A stretch of 64,000 nt of DNA from Pseudacidovorax intermedius (GCF_001476815.1 NZ_LDSL01000051.1:62001-126000); one strand, 5' to 3'; positions 42,934-55,631 are shown, counted from the first letter of the stretch. Notes: generated from the sequence alone by a model not told the origin. A program made the numbers and translations.

Positions 42934-43676
42934 GCTACGCGGTCCTCATCCCGGCGCGCATGAAGTCGACGCGTCTGCCGGACAAGCCCCTGGCCGACAT
43001 CGGCGGCTTGCCGATGGTCGTGCGCGTCGCGCGCCAGGCCGCGCAGTCGGGCGCCGGCACCGTGTGCGTGGCCTGCGACGATGCGCGCATCCTCCAGGCC
43101 TGCGAGGCGGCGGGCGTGCGCGCCCTGCTCACCCGCGCCGACCATCCGAGCGGCAGCGACCGCCTGGCCGAGGCCTGCAGCCTGCTGGGCCTGGCCGACG
43201 ACACCATCGTGGTCAACGTGCAGGGCGACGAGCCGCTGATCGATCCGTCCCTCATCGATGCCGTCGCCGGCTCGCTCGCCACAAGGCCCGAGGTGCCGAT
43301 GAGCACCGCCGCCCATCCCATCCACGATGCGGCCGACTTCGCCAACCCGAACGTGGTCAAGGTGGTGCTCGACGCGGCCGGCCACGCGCTCTACTTCAGC
43401 CGCTCGCCGCTGCCCTTCTGGCGCGACGGCGGCCTGCCGCCGCAACCGCCGCAGGAAGCGCCGGCGCTGCGCCACATCGGCATCTATGCGTACCGGGCCG
43501 GCTTCCTGCGTGCCTTTCCGCAGCTTCCGCCGTCGCCGCTGGAGCGCATCGAGTCGCTGGAGCAGTTGCGCGTGCTGTGGCACGGCCACCGCATCGCCGT
43601 GCACGTCACCGGGCGCGCGCCCGGCACGGGCGTCGACACGCCCGAGGACCTGGCACGGGTCCGCGCGCAGTTCTGA
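42930..43676 (+). CDS. kdsB: 3-deoxy-manno-octulosonate cytidylyltransferase (KdsB)
   Basis: This 248-residue nucleotidyltransferase has [56 protein letters not shown] and the C-terminal [12 protein letters not shown]. It makes CMP-Kdo for LPS. The start is GTG at 42930, overlapping the previous stop (GTGA). It links to lpxK upstream and to the KdoO Kdo hydroxylase about 20 kb away. Confidence 0.96.
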   Translation: MSYAVLIPARMKSTRLPDKPLADIGGLPMVVRVARQAAQSGAGTVCVACDDARILQACEAAGVRALLTRADHPSGSDRLAEACSLLGLADDTIVVNVQGDEPLIDPSLIDAVAGSLATRPEVPMSTAAHPIHDAADFANPNVVKVVLDAAGHALYFSRSPLPFWRDGGLPPQPPQEAPALRHIGIYAYRAGFLRAFPQLPPSPLERIESLEQLRVLWHGHRIAVHVTGRAPGTGVDTPEDLARVRAQF

Positions 43677-44477
<801 letters not shown>

Positions 44478-44525
44478 CAGCAGCGCGGGCGCGGCATGCC
44501 GCGCACCGCCCCAGCACGAAAAAGC

Positions 44526-44553
44526 AAGGCTGGCCGACGAGGCCGGCCTTTTT
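44526..44553 (+). terminator. Intrinsic terminator after adk
   Basis: The stem AAGGCTGGCC/GGCCGGCCTT (one G-U pair) with loop GACGA is followed by TTTTC. The left flank is A-rich, so it may also stop the convergent asparaginase transcript. Confidence 0.88.
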
Positions 44554-44558
44554 CGTTT

Positions 44559-45527
<969 letters not shown>

Positions 45528-45531
45528 TGGT

Positions 45532-45573
45532 TTGAAAACTGGTTAAAAATACAGATACTGGATGTGCACACAG
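45532..45573 (+). promoter_or_regulatory. lexA promoter with tandem LexA boxes
   Basis: Box 1 (45539-45554) is CTGG-N8-ACAG. Box 2 (45558-45573) is CTGG-N8-ACAG within TACTGG...ACAGTA. Centres are 19 bases apart, about two helical turns. TTGAAA at 45532-45537 and GATACT at 45554-45559 give a -35/-10 with 16-base spacing, overlapped by the boxes. Autorepression by LexA is expected. Confidence 0.85.
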
Positions 45574-45604
45574 TACGTGCATCAACGATGGAGCCGCAGC
45601 CGCC

Positions 45605-46294
45605 ATGCTTAAAGTGCCCACGACCGCTTCGGTCAAGCTTACCGCCCGCCAGCAACAGATCCTCGAGCTCATCCGCAGCGCGATGGCGCGCACCGGCGCG
45701 CCGCCCACGCGGGCCGAGATCGCCGCCGAACTGGGCTTCAAGTCCGCCAACGCGGCCGAGGAGCACCTGCAGGCGCTGGCCCGCAAGGGCGTGATCGAAC
45801 TGGTGAGCGGCACGTCGCGCGGCATCCGGCTCAAGGGCGAGGCGCTGCGCAACCTGCAGGAATCGCGCACATCGCAATTCTCCCTGCCCATTCCCGGACT
45901 GTCGCAGCTCTCGCTGCCGCTGGTGGGCCGCGTCGCGGCCGGCGCACCCATCCTGGCGCAGGAGCATGTGGACCAGACCTACTACGTCGAGAGCACGCTG
46001 TTCCAGCACCGCCCCGACTACCTGCTCAAGGTGCGCGGCATGTCGATGCGCGACGCCGGCATCATGGACGGCGACCTGCTCGCGGTGCAGAGCACCCGCG
46101 AGGCGCGCAACGGCCAGATCGTGGTGGCCCGGCTGGGCGACGAGGTGACCGTCAAGCGCCTCAAGCGCCTCAAGGACGTGGTGGAACTCCATGCCGAGAA
46201 CCCCGACTACCCCACCATCGTCGTGCAGCCCGGGGAGCCTTTCGAGATCGAGGGCCTGGCCGTCGGCCTGATCCGCAACACCATGCTGATGTAG
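45605..46294 (+). CDS. lexA: SOS repressor LexA
   Basis: This 229-residue protein has a winged helix (about 10-75: [38 protein letters not shown]) and an S24 protease domain. The self-cleavage bond is Ala112-Gly113, with catalytic Ser147 (GMSMRD) and Lys184 (TVKRL). RecA-ssDNA triggers cleavage and SOS induction. The ATG lies 31 bases after the second LexA box. Confidence 0.98.
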   Translation: MLKVPTTASVKLTARQQQILELIRSAMARTGAPPTRAEIAAELGFKSANAAEEHLQALARKGVIELVSGTSRGIRLKGEALRNLQESRTSQFSLPIPGLSQLSLPLVGRVAAGAPILAQEHVDQTYYVESTLFQHRPDYLLKVRGMSMRDAGIMDGDLLAVQSTREARNGQIVVARLGDEVTVKRLKRLKDVVELHAENPDYPTIVVQPGEPFEIEGLAVGLIRNTMLM

Positions 46295-46428
46295 GCACGC
46301 CGCTGCTCACTTTCTGCCCCTGCGCCAGGTGGCGGGCGTATGGCCAACGAGGCCATCACCCTGGCGCAGCGGGCTTCGTCCGCAATCCTGCCTGTGTCCA
46401 AACCCCTTTCCGCCTTCAGGAGTTCAAC

Positions 46429-46779
46429 ATGGGAACCGCTCTGCTCGCCTTGTCCAGCCTTTTCGCGCCGATCCAATCCTGGGTCAGCCGCCATGCCGAT
46501 GCACGCCGTGGCGCCGCCATCGACGATGCCGACCTGCGCTACGTGACGGTGCTGCCCCATCACCACCGCCGCCCGGCGAGCGCCAACGAAGGCGTGCGCC
46601 GCACGGCCGCACGGCCGCTGCGCGTGGTTCGGGTGGTGGAGCCTGGCGAGCGCGGCCGCGCCGGCTCGCGCCTGGTGATCGCCGGCCGCATGGCCGACGT
46701 GTGCGCCGAACTCGACCGCTTGGTCGAGAAGGAATTGCGCGACGCCACGGTGCGCCCTTGCGGCACGCCGCTGCATTGA
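46429..46779 (+). CDS. Conserved hypothetical protein
   Basis: This 116-residue protein starts behind AGGAG at 46429. The N-terminus is a short hydrophobic stretch (ALLALSSLFAPIQSWV) and the rest is Arg/Ala/His-rich, ending SRLVIAGRMADVCAELDRL. I recall similar small proteins in Comamonadaceae but no function. It is the only gene between lexA and the dehydrogenase; no LexA box precedes it. Confidence 0.72.
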   Translation: MGTALLALSSLFAPIQSWVSRHADARRGAAIDDADLRYVTVLPHHHRRPASANEGVRRTAARPLRVVRVVEPGERGRAGSRLVIAGRMADVCAELDRLVEKELRDATVRPCGTPLH

Positions 46780-46894
46780 GCGCCTGAGGCATAAGCCCGG
46801 CCGGTGCTTGCCGCACGGCCGGTCTCCGCGCGGGGCGCTCGCCCTTTTCGAAGGCAGCGGGAGGCTTGGCGGCCCAAAGGCAAAATGGGCAGCC

Positions 46895-47902
46895 ATGAAC
46901 ATCGTGATCCTCGACGACTACCAGGACGCCGTGCGCAAGCTGCGCTGCGCCTCCAAGCTGGATGCCTACACCGCCAAGGTCTACACCAACACGGTCAAGG
47001 GCATCGGCCAACTGTCCGTCAGGTTGCGGGACGCCGACGTGATCGTGCTGATCCGCGAGCGCACCCAGATCTCCCGCCAGCTAGTCGACAAGCTGCCCCG
47101 GCTCAAGCTGATCTCGCAGACCGGCCGGGTCGGCGGCCACGTGGACGTCAATGCCTGCACCGAATACGGCGTGGCCGTGGCCGAGGGCACGGGCTCGCCG
47201 CTAGCGCCGGCGGAGCTGACCTGGGCGCTCATCATGGCCGCCATGCGCCGCCTGCCGCAGTACATCAGCAACCTCAAGCACGGCGCCTGGCAGCAGTCGG
47301 GCCTCAAGTCCGCTTCGATGCCGCCCAACTTCGGCCTGGGCTCGGTGCTCAAGGGCAAGACGCTGGGCATCTGGGGCTATGGCCGCATCGGCCAGCTGGT
47401 GGCGCGCTATGGCCAGGCTTTCGGCATGCAGGTGGTGATCTGGGGCCGCGAGGCCAGCTGCGAACGCGCCCGCTCCGACGGCTTCCAGACGGCGCCGAGC
47501 CGCGAGGCCCTGTTCGAGATGTCGGACGTGCTGACGCTGCACCTGCGGCTGAACGACGACACGCGCGGGCTGGTCACGCTGGAAGACCTGTCGCGCATGA
47601 AGCCGACCTCGCTGTTCGTCAACACCAGCCGGGCGGAGCTGGTGGAGTCCGACGCGCTGCTGGCGGCGCTCAACCGCGGCCGCCCCGGCATGGCGGCCAT
47701 CGACGTGTTCGAGAGCGAGCCGCCGCTGCAGGGCCATGCGCTGCTGCGGCTGGAGAACTGCATCTGCACGCCGCACATCGGCTACGTGGAGCAGGAAAGC
47801 TACGAGCTCTACTTCGGCCAGGCCTTCGACAACGTGGTGAGCTTCATCCGCGGCAACCCCACCAACATCGTCAATCCCGGGGCGCTGCAGGTGCGGCGTT
47901 GA
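46895..47902 (+). CDS. D-2-hydroxyacid dehydrogenase family protein
   Basis: This 335-residue NAD-dependent dehydrogenase has the Rossmann motif GIWGYGRIGQLVARYG. Catalytic residues lie in VNTSRAELVE (Arg), FESEPP (Glu) and CTPHIGYVE (His). It interconverts a 2-hydroxyacid and a 2-oxoacid; the substrate is not clear. The ATG at 46895 was chosen because NIVILDDYQD is the family start. Its stop overlaps the MFS gene start (TTGA). Confidence 0.93.
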   Translation: MNIVILDDYQDAVRKLRCASKLDAYTAKVYTNTVKGIGQLSVRLRDADVIVLIRERTQISRQLVDKLPRLKLISQTGRVGGHVDVNACTEYGVAVAEGTGSPLAPAELTWALIMAAMRRLPQYISNLKHGAWQQSGLKSASMPPNFGLGSVLKGKTLGIWGYGRIGQLVARYGQAFGMQVVIWGREASCERARSDGFQTAPSREALFEMSDVLTLHLRLNDDTRGLVTLEDLSRMKPTSLFVNTSRAELVESDALLAALNRGRPGMAAIDVFESEPPLQGHALLRLENCICTPHIGYVEQESYELYFGQAFDNVVSFIRGNPTNIVNPGALQVRR

Positions 47903-49065
47903 GCCGGGAGGCGCGCTGGCCCGGCGCGCTGTGGGCCCTGCTCTTCGGCAATTTCGTCATCGGCACCGGCGTGATGGTGGTGCCCGGCACATTGCCGGAG
48001 CTGGCCGCATCCTTCCACACCTCGATCGCGGCCGTGGGCCAGCTCATCACGGCGGGTGCGCTGGTGGTGTGCGTCGGCGCGCCGCTGCTGGCCGGCCTGG
48101 TGGCCGGCTGGGACCGCCGGCGCCTGCTGGCCCTGTCGCTGGCCTGGTTCGCCGCGGGCCACCTGCTCTCCGCCCTGATGCCCTCGCTGGCCAGCCTGCT
48201 GCCCATGCGCATGGCCACGCTGGTCGCGCCCGCCGTCTTCACGCCGCAGGCGGCGGCCTGCGTCGGCCTGCTGGTGCCCCCGCACCGGCGCGCGGCGGCG
48301 GTGGCCTTCATCTTTCTCGGCTGGTCGCTGGCCTCGGTGCTGGGCCTGCCGCTGGCGGCCTACGTGGGCGGCCATTGGGGCTGGCGCGCGGCCTTCGGCC
48401 TGATCGGTCTGGGCACCGCCATCGCGGCGCTGTGGGTATGGCGCACGATGCCGAATGGCGTGCGGCCGCCGCCGCTGTCGCGCGAGGGCTGGATGCAGGT
48501 GCTGCGGCATCCCCTGCTGATGCCGGTGGTCGGCATCACGCTGTTGCAGGCGGCCGGGCAGTTCGTGCTGTTCAGCTACATCGGGCCGGTGCTGCTGCAG
48601 CAGCTGCGGGCGACCGCCGGCGAGCTGAGCCTGATGTGGCTGTGGCTGGGCGTCTGCGGCGTGGTGGGCAACGTGCTCGCCACGCGCCACATGGACCGGC
48701 TGGGCAGCGCCCGCATGGCCATGGTGGCGATGGCGCTGATCAGCCTGAGCCTGCTGCTGTGGCCCCTGGGCATCGCCCTGGGTTGGGCGATGCTGGCGGC
48801 GGTGATCCTGCCCTGGGGCCTGGGCTGCTTCGCGGCCAATTCGTCGCAGCAGGCGCGGCTGGTAGGACTGGCGCCGGGACTGGCCTCGGCCTCCATCGCG
48901 CTCAACAGCTCGGCGATGTACATGGGCCAGGCGGCAGGTGCGGCGCTGGGCGGCTGGCTGCTTGCCCGAGAGGCGTCGTCGTGGATGAACTGGTGCGGGC
49001 TGGCCTGCCTGCTGCTGGCGATGCTCGTCAGCGTTCGCCTGGACGCCCGCCGGGCGCCTGGCTGA
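47899..49065 (+). CDS. MFS transporter
   Basis: This 388-residue protein has 12 predicted membrane helices. The MFS pattern includes LLAGLVAGWDRRRLLALSLA between helices 2 and 3 and GHWGWRAAFGLIGLG between 5 and 6. It resembles the DHA1/arabinose-efflux group. The start TTG at 47899 overlaps the dehydrogenase stop, so the two are translated together. No ATG lies near. Substrate unknown. Confidence 0.88.
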   Translation: MSREARWPGALWALLFGNFVIGTGVMVVPGTLPELAASFHTSIAAVGQLITAGALVVCVGAPLLAGLVAGWDRRRLLALSLAWFAAGHLLSALMPSLASLLPMRMATLVAPAVFTPQAAACVGLLVPPHRRAAAVAFIFLGWSLASVLGLPLAAYVGGHWGWRAAFGLIGLGTAIAALWVWRTMPNGVRPPPLSREGWMQVLRHPLLMPVVGITLLQAAGQFVLFSYIGPVLLQQLRATAGELSLMWLWLGVCGVVGNVLATRHMDRLGSARMAMVAMALISLSLLLWPLGIALGWAMLAAVILPWGLGCFAANSSQQARLVGLAPGLASASIALNSSAMYMGQAAGAALGGWLLAREASSWMNWCGLACLLLAMLVSVRLDARRAPG

Positions 49066-49176
49066 GCAAAGCACGCCACACGGAACGGACGCGGGAGAGG
49101 TACGCAGGCCGCGCGCCGTCATGGCAGCGCCCTCGTCCCGTTGCGCCCGGCTGCGCTGCGCCGGGCCCTCCACCGC

Positions 49177-51327
49177 TCACTTGTCGCCCGACGGCTTCCT
49201 GATGGAGTTGCCCGGCTTGATGCTGTCCTCGATTTCCGGATCGAAGAGCTGGAAGTCCGGCGGCACCGGCTCGAAGTCGTTGGGCACCGCGGGTGCCGCA
49301 TCGGCCGCGGGTGCGGCGGCGTCACGTCGGGTGGCTGCGGCGGGCGCCTGCGTCGGCGTGTCGCGCCGCAGCGCATGCGGAATGGTGTCGATGGTCGACG
49401 CCTCCAGGTCGGACAGGTCGAAGTCGATCGTGCCCGGCGCGGGCGTGGGCACCGGGGCAGCCGCAGGCGCGGCGGCACCCGAGGCGGTCTTGGGCATGGC
49501 CGCGTCCGAGCCGACCAGGGGCGAAGCGACGCCCGAGGCGGCCTGCCCCGCCTGCGACAGCGGCAGCGGTGCCGTCGGCGGCTGGGCCATGGGCATGGAA
49601 GGGCTCAGCAGCGCCATCGCCGAGGTGGCGGCGCCGTCGCCGCCCATGGCGATGTGCTCCTGCGCCGCACCGTAGAGCGACAGCAGTTCGCGATAGGCCG
49701 GCAGGTCGAAGGGCGCGCGGCCGTGGGCATCGGCCGGCTGGAACAGGAAGCCCTCGATCACGCCCAGCACCTCACGGTGCGGCCAGGCCTGCTCGATGCG
49801 CTCGACCACCTCCGGATAGCCGGCCAGCGACAGGCCGCTTTCCGAGAAGTCCTCGTAGGAAGGCAGGTCGACACCCAACGCCTTGCGGCACTCGCGGCGG
49901 GTGGTGTTGTAGTCGGTATCGCGGCCCTGCGAATGCAGCAGGCGCAGCAGCTCCATGTACATGAGCGGACTGGTGTTGCCGTACTCGTCCAGATGGTCGG
50001 CCAGCACGGCCACGGCCTGATCGACCTGGCCGAGGGACATGCAGAACTCAGCCTGCTGCTGCACGTCCAGGAGCTTGTCGGCGCTCACCGGCTCGCCCGC
50101 CTTGGGCGGCAGCGTGGAGATGGTGTCGGGACCGCGGTCGGATGCCACGGCAGCGGCGCCGGCAGCCACTGCGGCCGTCTTGACGGCCGCGTCCGACGTC
50201 GCAGCGTTGGGCGCGTCGACGGACGGCTCGCCCGATTGCCACCAGGTGGCTTCTTCGGCCTGCTTGCGCGAACGGCGCCACAGCAGGCCGACCAGCACGG
50301 CAAGCAGCGCCAGCAGCAGGAGCAGCGGCCAGAGCCACCAGGGTCGCTCCTCCGCGGCCTGGCGCGCCTGCGACAGTTCGCCGCGCAGGCCTTCGATGGT
50401 GCGGTCCCGCTGCGCGACCTGGGTGCGCAGTGTCTCGGCCTGCCGCTGGGCGGCCTCGAGCTCGGGCGCGCTGGCAGCGGACTCGGGCGCACTTGCGGCG
50501 CCGACGGGTGCAGCGGCAGCGGCCTCGATGTTCTGGATGCGGGTGGCGATCTTCAGCCAGGTGGGGGGCAGCGTGTAGTCCTCCGCGGCCACGCTGGCGC
50601 CCGCCGTCGCGGCCGCCGCAGCCGCGGCGCCGGCCGTGCGCGGATCGAGCGCATCGACGCGCAGCCGGGGACTGGTGTTGCGCTGCGCCGGCACGGCGGA
50701 GCGGGCCGCGCCACCGGCCTGCCGGGGCGTGCCCGATTCGCGCGGGCGAACCGACTCGGCCCGTCCGCTGCCACCGCTGCTGCGCCCATTCTGGCGGGGC
50801 GCCACGGCCGCGGGCGGCAGCGCCGAGCCCTGTGCGCGGCCGGTGGGCGCGGTGATGGCCGACACCGGCGGCGGGTCGGCCAGCAACGCGAACTCGCGCA
50901 CCATGCTGGAAGAACAGCCCACCTTGACGCTCACGGTGACCACCGGCTCGTCCATCGGCCGATTCGAGCGGATGCGCAGCCACGGCGCTTCCGAAGACGG
51001 GCCGGGCTCCACGCTGGTGATCACGGCGCTGTCGGGCAGGCGGTTCTCGCCCAGCTTCACGCTGACCGAGGGGCAGGCACCGCCAGCGTCCTGCAACTGG
51101 ACGGGCACCCGCAGGTCGAGTGGCATGCCGATCCATACCTTGCCCTCGGGGCGGCCGATCGTCAGTGCCGAGGCGGGCATCGGCAACGCAAGGCCGAGTC
51201 CGAGTACAAACGAAACAATTGACGCGGAATTCGGAGGCACGGCCACGAGTGGGGAGGAAGTAGAAGGTTCAAATATTTTCACATTCCACCGGGGCTTCTG
51301 GAAAAAGAAGATGAGCATTTCTAACAT
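49177..51327 (-). CDS. FimV/HubP-like membrane protein
   Basis: This protein of up to 716 residues has a hydrophobic N-terminal export segment (about 38-56, ending PASALTIG). A periplasmic FimV-type N-terminal domain follows (RVPVQLQDAGGACPSVSVKLG), then a Pro/Ala-rich linker, a coiled coil (about 280-325), one membrane helix (WLWPLLLLLALLAVLVGLLW, about 330-350) and a cytosolic TPR-like and acidic tail. FimV/HubP proteins organise the cell pole and type IV pili. The start is uncertain (ATG 51327 or 51318, or GTG at NVKIF). No pilus genes are adjacent. Confidence 0.8.
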   Translation of the reverse strand: MLEMLIFFFQKPRWNVKIFEPSTSSPLVAVPPNSASIVSFVLGLGLALPMPASALTIGRPEGKVWIGMPLDLRVPVQLQDAGGACPSVSVKLGENRLPDSAVITSVEPGPSSEAPWLRIRSNRPMDEPVVTVSVKVGCSSSMVREFALLADPPPVSAITAPTGRAQGSALPPAAVAPRQNGRSSGGSGRAESVRPRESGTPRQAGGAARSAVPAQRNTSPRLRVDALDPRTAGAAAAAAATAGASVAAEDYTLPPTWLKIATRIQNIEAAAAAPVGAASAPESAASAPELEAAQRQAETLRTQVAQRDRTIEGLRGELSQARQAAEERPWWLWPLLLLLALLAVLVGLLWRRSRKQAEEATWWQSGEPSVDAPNAATSDAAVKTAAVAAGAAAVASDRGPDTISTLPPKAGEPVSADKLLDVQQQAEFCMSLGQVDQAVAVLADHLDEYGNTSPLMYMELLRLLHSQGRDTDYNTTRRECRKALGVDLPSYEDFSESGLSLAGYPEVVERIEQAWPHREVLGVIEGFLFQPADAHGRAPFDLPAYRELLSLYGAAQEHIAMGGDGAATSAMALLSPSMPMAQPPTAPLPLSQAGQAASGVASPLVGSDAAMPKTASGAAAPAAAPVPTPAPGTIDFDLSDLEASTIDTIPHALRRDTPTQAPAAATRRDAAAPAADAAPAVPNDFEPVPPDFQLFDPEIEDSIKPGNSIRKPSGDK

Positions 51328-51497
51328 TTTGTTGCGCCGACCCGCCGATTACGGAGCCCAGGCGCTGATGGATGTGTCGCGGCGGAAGGCTCTGCCTGAA
51401 ACCACGCCGCATTCACAATCTTCGCCGCTTCCTCCCTATCAGAGACAGAACCCATGCCATTCCTTCCCTCATGTTTCATTGCCGCGGAGCTTCACAG

Positions 51498-52277
51498 ATG
51501 AGCGCAGAGCTGAAAAGCACCACGCAGGACCGCACGATGGTGCTGACCCTGTCCAATCCCTCGCAGCGCAACGCGCTTGGGCCGGAAATGTACGCCGCCG
51601 GTGTCGAATCATTGCTGGGCGCCGGCAACAATCCTGACGTCCGCTGCGTCGTGCTGGTCGGCGAAGGTGCCTGGTTCTGCGCCGGCGGCTCGCTGCAGAG
51701 GCTGCAGGCCAACCGGGCCCGCGACCCCAGTGTGCAGGCCGAGAGCATCGATGCGCTGCACAGCTGGATTGACGCCATACGCAGCTTTCCCAAGCCGGTG
51801 ATCGCCGCCGTGGAAGGGGCCGCCGCAGGTGCCGGCTTTTCGCTGGCCATGGCCTGCGACATGGTGGTGGCCGCACGGGACGCGGTGTTCGCCGCCTCGT
51901 ACAGCAACGTTGCGCTGTCGCCCGACGGCGGGCTGAGCTGGCACCTTGCGCAATGGCTGCCGCGCCAGCTGGCCAGCGAGTGGCTGATGAACGGCGAGCG
52001 CATCGGTGCCGACCGGCTGCACCAGCTGGGCCTGGTCAATCAGCTCACCGACAGCGGGCAGGCCCTGGCGCAGGCCATGCAACTCGCACAGAAGCTGGAG
52101 CGGCGCGCGCCCAATGCCCTGGCCAGCATCAAGGAGCTGCTCGGCGAGGCGCGCGGGCGGTCGCTGGGCGACCACCTCACGCAGGAGCGCGAGCACTTCG
52201 TGCGCAACCTCCACCATGCCAACGCAGGCATCGGCATCGGCGCCTTCCTGTCCAAGACCTCTCCCGACTACCAATGA
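51498..52277 (+). CDS. Enoyl-CoA hydratase/isomerase (crotonase fold), non-canonical active site
   Basis: This 259-residue crotonase-fold protein has the oxyanion loops GAWFCAGGSL and EGAAAGAGFSLAMACD. The hydratase glutamate normally in the GCELA position appears as Ser115, and the second Glu region reads FAASYSNVALSPDGG, with Asp143. This resembles isomerase-type (PaaG-like) members more than true hydratases. The start follows GGAGC. It precedes a Crp/Fnr regulator and the APH-ACAD pair, pointing to acyl-CoA breakdown. Confidence 0.9.
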   Translation: MSAELKSTTQDRTMVLTLSNPSQRNALGPEMYAAGVESLLGAGNNPDVRCVVLVGEGAWFCAGGSLQRLQANRARDPSVQAESIDALHSWIDAIRSFPKPVIAAVEGAAAGAGFSLAMACDMVVAARDAVFAASYSNVALSPDGGLSWHLAQWLPRQLASEWLMNGERIGADRLHQLGLVNQLTDSGQALAQAMQLAQKLERRAPNALASIKELLGEARGRSLGDHLTQEREHFVRNLHHANAGIGIGAFLSKTSPDYQ

Positions 52278-52337
52278 TGGCGCGCCCGGTCGCCCCTGCG
52301 ACAAGGCTCCGCGATTCAGTCACCGACAAGACAAGCC

Positions 52338-53057
52338 ATGGATGACCCCATTCTTACCATCGACGAAAGAGAAGCCATCAACAGTGGCCGCTGGTTCACC
52401 TCCCTCTCCCCTTCGCTCCGTCACGACATCCTCCGATGCGCCTTCGTCAAACGCTACAAGGACGGCGACCTGATCGCCGCCCGCGGCGATCCGCCCGACC
52501 AGTGGATCGCCTGCGCCAAGGGCGCGGTGCGCGTGAGCTCGACGGCCGTCTCGGGCAAGCAGGTGACGCTGACCTATGTGGAGCCGGGCATCTGGTTCGG
52601 CGACGTCGCCTTCTTCGACGGGGACCGGCGCACGCACGATGCCTATGCGCATGGCGACACCACCATCCTGTGTGTCGCCCGGGCGGACTTCCACAAGATC
52701 CTCAGCACGCACGTGGAGTTGTACGAAGCGCTGATGCGGCTGCAGGCACGGCGCATCCGCACGCTTTTCGGTCTGGTGGAAGACCTCAACACGCTGCCGC
52801 TTCGCGCCCGCCTGGCCAAGCAGCTGGTGCACTTGGTGCGCAGCTATGGCGTGCCCAATCTGGCGGATGCCAGCCAGACACGCATCGGCCTGCAGCTCGC
52901 CCAGGAAGAGTTGGCCCAACTGCTCGGCGCCTCGCGCCAGCGTGTGAACCAGGAACTCAAGACCATGGAGCGCGAAGGTGCGATCCGCATCGAGCCCGCC
53001 GGCCTGGTGGTGCTGGACCGCGACGCGCTCACGCGCATCTCGCAGGCCGACAGCTGA
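52338..53057 (+). CDS. Crp/Fnr-family transcriptional regulator
   Basis: This 239-residue protein has a cyclic-nucleotide-type beta-barrel (about 20-135: GDLIAARGDPPDQWIACAKGAVRVS, GIWFGDVAFFDGDRR), a long helix and a C-terminal winged helix (about 175-225: LAQEELAQLLGASRQRVNQEL). No Fnr cysteine cluster is present at the N-terminus. It lies between the crotonase gene (60-base gap) and the APH-ACAD genes and is the likely regulator of this module. The signal is unknown. Confidence 0.92.
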   Translation: MDDPILTIDEREAINSGRWFTSLSPSLRHDILRCAFVKRYKDGDLIAARGDPPDQWIACAKGAVRVSSTAVSGKQVTLTYVEPGIWFGDVAFFDGDRRTHDAYAHGDTTILCVARADFHKILSTHVELYEALMRLQARRIRTLFGLVEDLNTLPLRARLAKQLVHLVRSYGVPNLADASQTRIGLQLAQEELAQLLGASRQRVNQELKTMEREGAIRIEPAGLVVLDRDALTRISQADS

Positions 53058-53122
53058 GCGGCCGGGGCCGTGGCGGCAGCTGAACGCGTCCGCCATCAAT
53101 CAGATGAACGAACGAACGAGAC

Positions 53123-54229
53123 ATGAGCCAGGACTTCAACACCTTCGTCGGCACCCGTGCGGTGTCGTCCCAGCACGCCGTGGACCTGCAGGCCCTGGAA
53201 ACCTGGCTCGCATGGAACGTCGAAGGCTTCCGCGGGCCGCTGTCGATCGAGATGTTCAAGGGCGGCCAGTCCAATCCCACCTACAAGCTGCTCACGCCGG
53301 AGCGCCAGTACGTGATGCGGGCCAAGCCCGGTCCGGTGGCCAAGCTGCTGCCCTCGGCCCATGCGGTGGAGCGCGAGTACAAGGTCATGCATGGCCTGGC
53401 CGGCTCGGACGTGCCGGTGCCGCAGATGCTGGCGCTGTGCGAGGATGAGTCCATCATTGGCCGCGCCTTCTACGTCATGGAATGCATGCAGGGCCGCGTG
53501 CTGTGGGACCAGACCCTGCCGGGCATGTCCAATGCCGAACGGGCCGCCATCTACGACGAGATGAACCGCGTGATCGCCGCGCTGCACACGGTCGAGTTCG
53601 CCGCGCGCGGCCTGGCCGACTACGGCAAGCCGGGCAACTATTTCGAGCGCCAGATCGGCCGCTGGAGCAAGCAGTACAAGGCCTCCACCGACGGGGCAGG
53701 CGCCCTGTCGCAGCCCATCGACGAAATGGAGCGGTTGCTGGAGTGGCTGCCCACGCACATCCCCGCGAGCGCACGCGACGAATCCAAGGTCGCCATCGTG
53801 CATGGCGACTACCGGCTGGACAACGTGATGTTCGCTGCCGACGCGCCGCGCATCGTCGCGGTGCTGGACTGGGAACTGTCCACGCTGGGCCATCCGCTGG
53901 CGGACTTCGCCTACCACTGCATGTCGTGGCACATCCCAGCCGGTGCCTTCCGCGGCATCGGCGGCGTGGACCTGGCACCGCTGGGCATCCCTTCCGAGCA
54001 GGAGTACGTGCGCCGCTACTGCGAGCGCACCCGCCTCACCACGCCGCAGGCGCTGGCCGAGGACTGGAACTTCTACATGGCCTACAACCTGTTCCGCATC
54101 GCAGCCATCCTGCAGGGCATCGCCAAGCGGGTAGAGGCCGGCACGGCCTCCAGCGAGCAGGCCGTCAACTCGGCCAAGGGGGCGCGCCCCATGGCCACGC
54201 TGGCCTGGCAGTTCGCACAGCGCGCCTGA
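53123..54229 (+). CDS. APH-fold phosphotransferase (ACAD10/11 kinase-like)
   Basis: This 368-residue kinase-fold protein has the catalytic loop HGDYRLDNVMF and the metal motif LDWELSTLGHPLADFAYHC. GGQSNPTYKLLT is the N-lobe nucleotide loop. It matches the kinase half of human ACAD10/11 and LvaA-type 4-hydroxyacyl-CoA kinases. The ACAD half is encoded 63 bases downstream. Together they may phosphorylate a 4-hydroxyacyl-CoA and eliminate phosphate; this is inference. Confidence 0.9.
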   Translation: MSQDFNTFVGTRAVSSQHAVDLQALETWLAWNVEGFRGPLSIEMFKGGQSNPTYKLLTPERQYVMRAKPGPVAKLLPSAHAVEREYKVMHGLAGSDVPVPQMLALCEDESIIGRAFYVMECMQGRVLWDQTLPGMSNAERAAIYDEMNRVIAALHTVEFAARGLADYGKPGNYFERQIGRWSKQYKASTDGAGALSQPIDEMERLLEWLPTHIPASARDESKVAIVHGDYRLDNVMFAADAPRIVAVLDWELSTLGHPLADFAYHCMSWHIPAGAFRGIGGVDLAPLGIPSEQEYVRRYCERTRLTTPQALAEDWNFYMAYNLFRIAAILQGIAKRVEAGTASSEQAVNSAKGARPMATLAWQFAQRA

Positions 54230-54292
54230 GCGCCTTCACCACGGCCCGCCCCCCCTCTTTCACCCGTTCCCACACCCACCACCGGAGACAGC

Positions 54293-55567
<1,275 letters not shown>

Positions 55568-55592
55568 AGCGCACACTGGGCCGTCCATGACG

Positions 55593-55631
55593 AAGCCGCC
55601 GCGCCCTCACGGGCTTGCGGCGGCTTTTTTT
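55593..55631 (+). terminator. Intrinsic terminator after the ACAD gene
   Basis: The stem AAGCCGCCGC/GCGGCGGCTT encloses a 14-base loop that can pair internally (GCCC/GGGC) and is followed by T7. It starts 26 bases after the ACAD stop and ends the module. Confidence 0.93.

Noticed and set aside
46797-46823. CCGGCCG/CGGCCGG hairpin before the dehydrogenase gene
   Set aside because: It has no U-tract and lies in very GC-rich DNA where such pairings are frequent.
46804-47898. 5' extension of the MFS frame through the dehydrogenase gene
   Set aside because: The extension is an out-of-frame shadow of the dehydrogenase. The TTG at 47899, overlapping the previous stop, begins the first membrane helix properly.
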